Shown: in pieces, positions 12,161-12,186 of the stretch
Layout: the number at the start of each line of letters is the position of its first letter
Position numbering within the stretch: the stretch's first letter is position 1
From: Bacillota bacterium
Lineage (GTDB): Bacteria; Bacillota; Clostridia; Acetivibrionales; DSM-1351
Length of the DNA stretch: 12,186 nucleotides
Direction of reading: 5' to 3'
Assembly (NCBI GenBank): GCA_023436485.1
Contig: JAEZIU010000261.1
Span: 1-12,186 of the forward strand
Position numbers and translations under genes: made by a program
The notes under the pieces: model-generated
Told to the model about the DNA's origin: nothing
Database searches by the model: none
Seen by the model: the letters and a program-made list of their open reading frames with translations, nothing else

Positions 12161-12186
12161 ATTCAGCGTTTTAACCTCCTGATGAT

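Noticed and set aside
1..12186. tRNA, rRNA, CRISPR array, insertion sequence, phage or conjugation genes
   Set aside because: No cloverleaf-like, regularly spaced repeat, transposase or integrase signal was seen. The window is ordinary chromosome with conserved genes throughout.

Overview
The window reads as chromosomal DNA of a low-GC, Gram-positive, spore-forming anaerobe of the Clostridia. The support is AT-rich sequence, strong AGGAGG-type ribosome sites, the dac / scpA / scpB / DUF2953 / gerW / rluB gene order, a SigI-RsgI sigma/anti-sigma pair, and a biotin-dependent carboxyltransferase operon. The combination resembles cellulolytic cluster III clostridia (Ruminiclostridium or Acetivibrio type). 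That placement is inferred from memory of families and gene order, not from a search.

Region 1 (1-4492) is a housekeeping and sporulation neighbourhood. It holds the 3' end of a D-alanyl-D-alanine carboxypeptidase, a convergent M50 membrane protease, and then a rightward run: scpA and scpB (condensin partners of SMC), a DUF2953 membrane protein, gerW (ytfJ, spore germination) and, behind its own promoter, rluB (23S rRNA pseudouridine synthase). Two hairpins stand out. One covers the ribosome site and start codon of the DUF2953 gene and looks like an intrinsic terminator. The other is a 70-bp three-tier inverted repeat between gerW and rluB.

Region 2 (4489-5648) holds a leftward small membrane protein with a Gln/Asn-rich N-terminus, whose stop codon overlaps that of rluB, and a rightward mnmM (ytqB) methyltransferase.

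Region 3 (5667-7923) is the leftward sigI-rsgI operon with its control region. SigI is translated from TTG, and its last codons overlap the rsgI start. Upstream lie two tandem promoters: a near-consensus vegetative promoter (TTGATA-N17-TATAAT) and a closer SigI-type promoter (CCCCC, A-tract, CGAA), which predicts autoregulation. RsgI has the usual N-terminal SigI-binding segment, one membrane helix and the Asn-Pro autocleavage motif. It ends in a disordered tail rather than a carbohydrate-sensing domain.

Region 4 (7772-11507) is a self-contained rightward operon with a perfect consensus promoter (TTGACA-N17-TATAAT), a leader of about 117 nt with a 10-bp inverted repeat, three genes and a strong terminator. 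The genes match in size and order the 12S, 1.3S (biotinyl) and 5S subunits of transcarboxylase (methylmalonyl-CoA:pyruvate carboxytransferase). No biotin carboxylase or sodium-pump subunit is present. The set would move a carboxyl group between oxaloacetate/pyruvate and propionyl-CoA/methylmalonyl-CoA without ATP.

Region 5 (11516-12186) is a leftward gene of unknown function with a C-terminal Cys/His metal-binding motif. I saw no tRNA, rRNA, CRISPR array, insertion sequence or phage gene. The best candidates for something undescribed are the regulatory structures and the last hypothetical protein, not a new multi-gene system.
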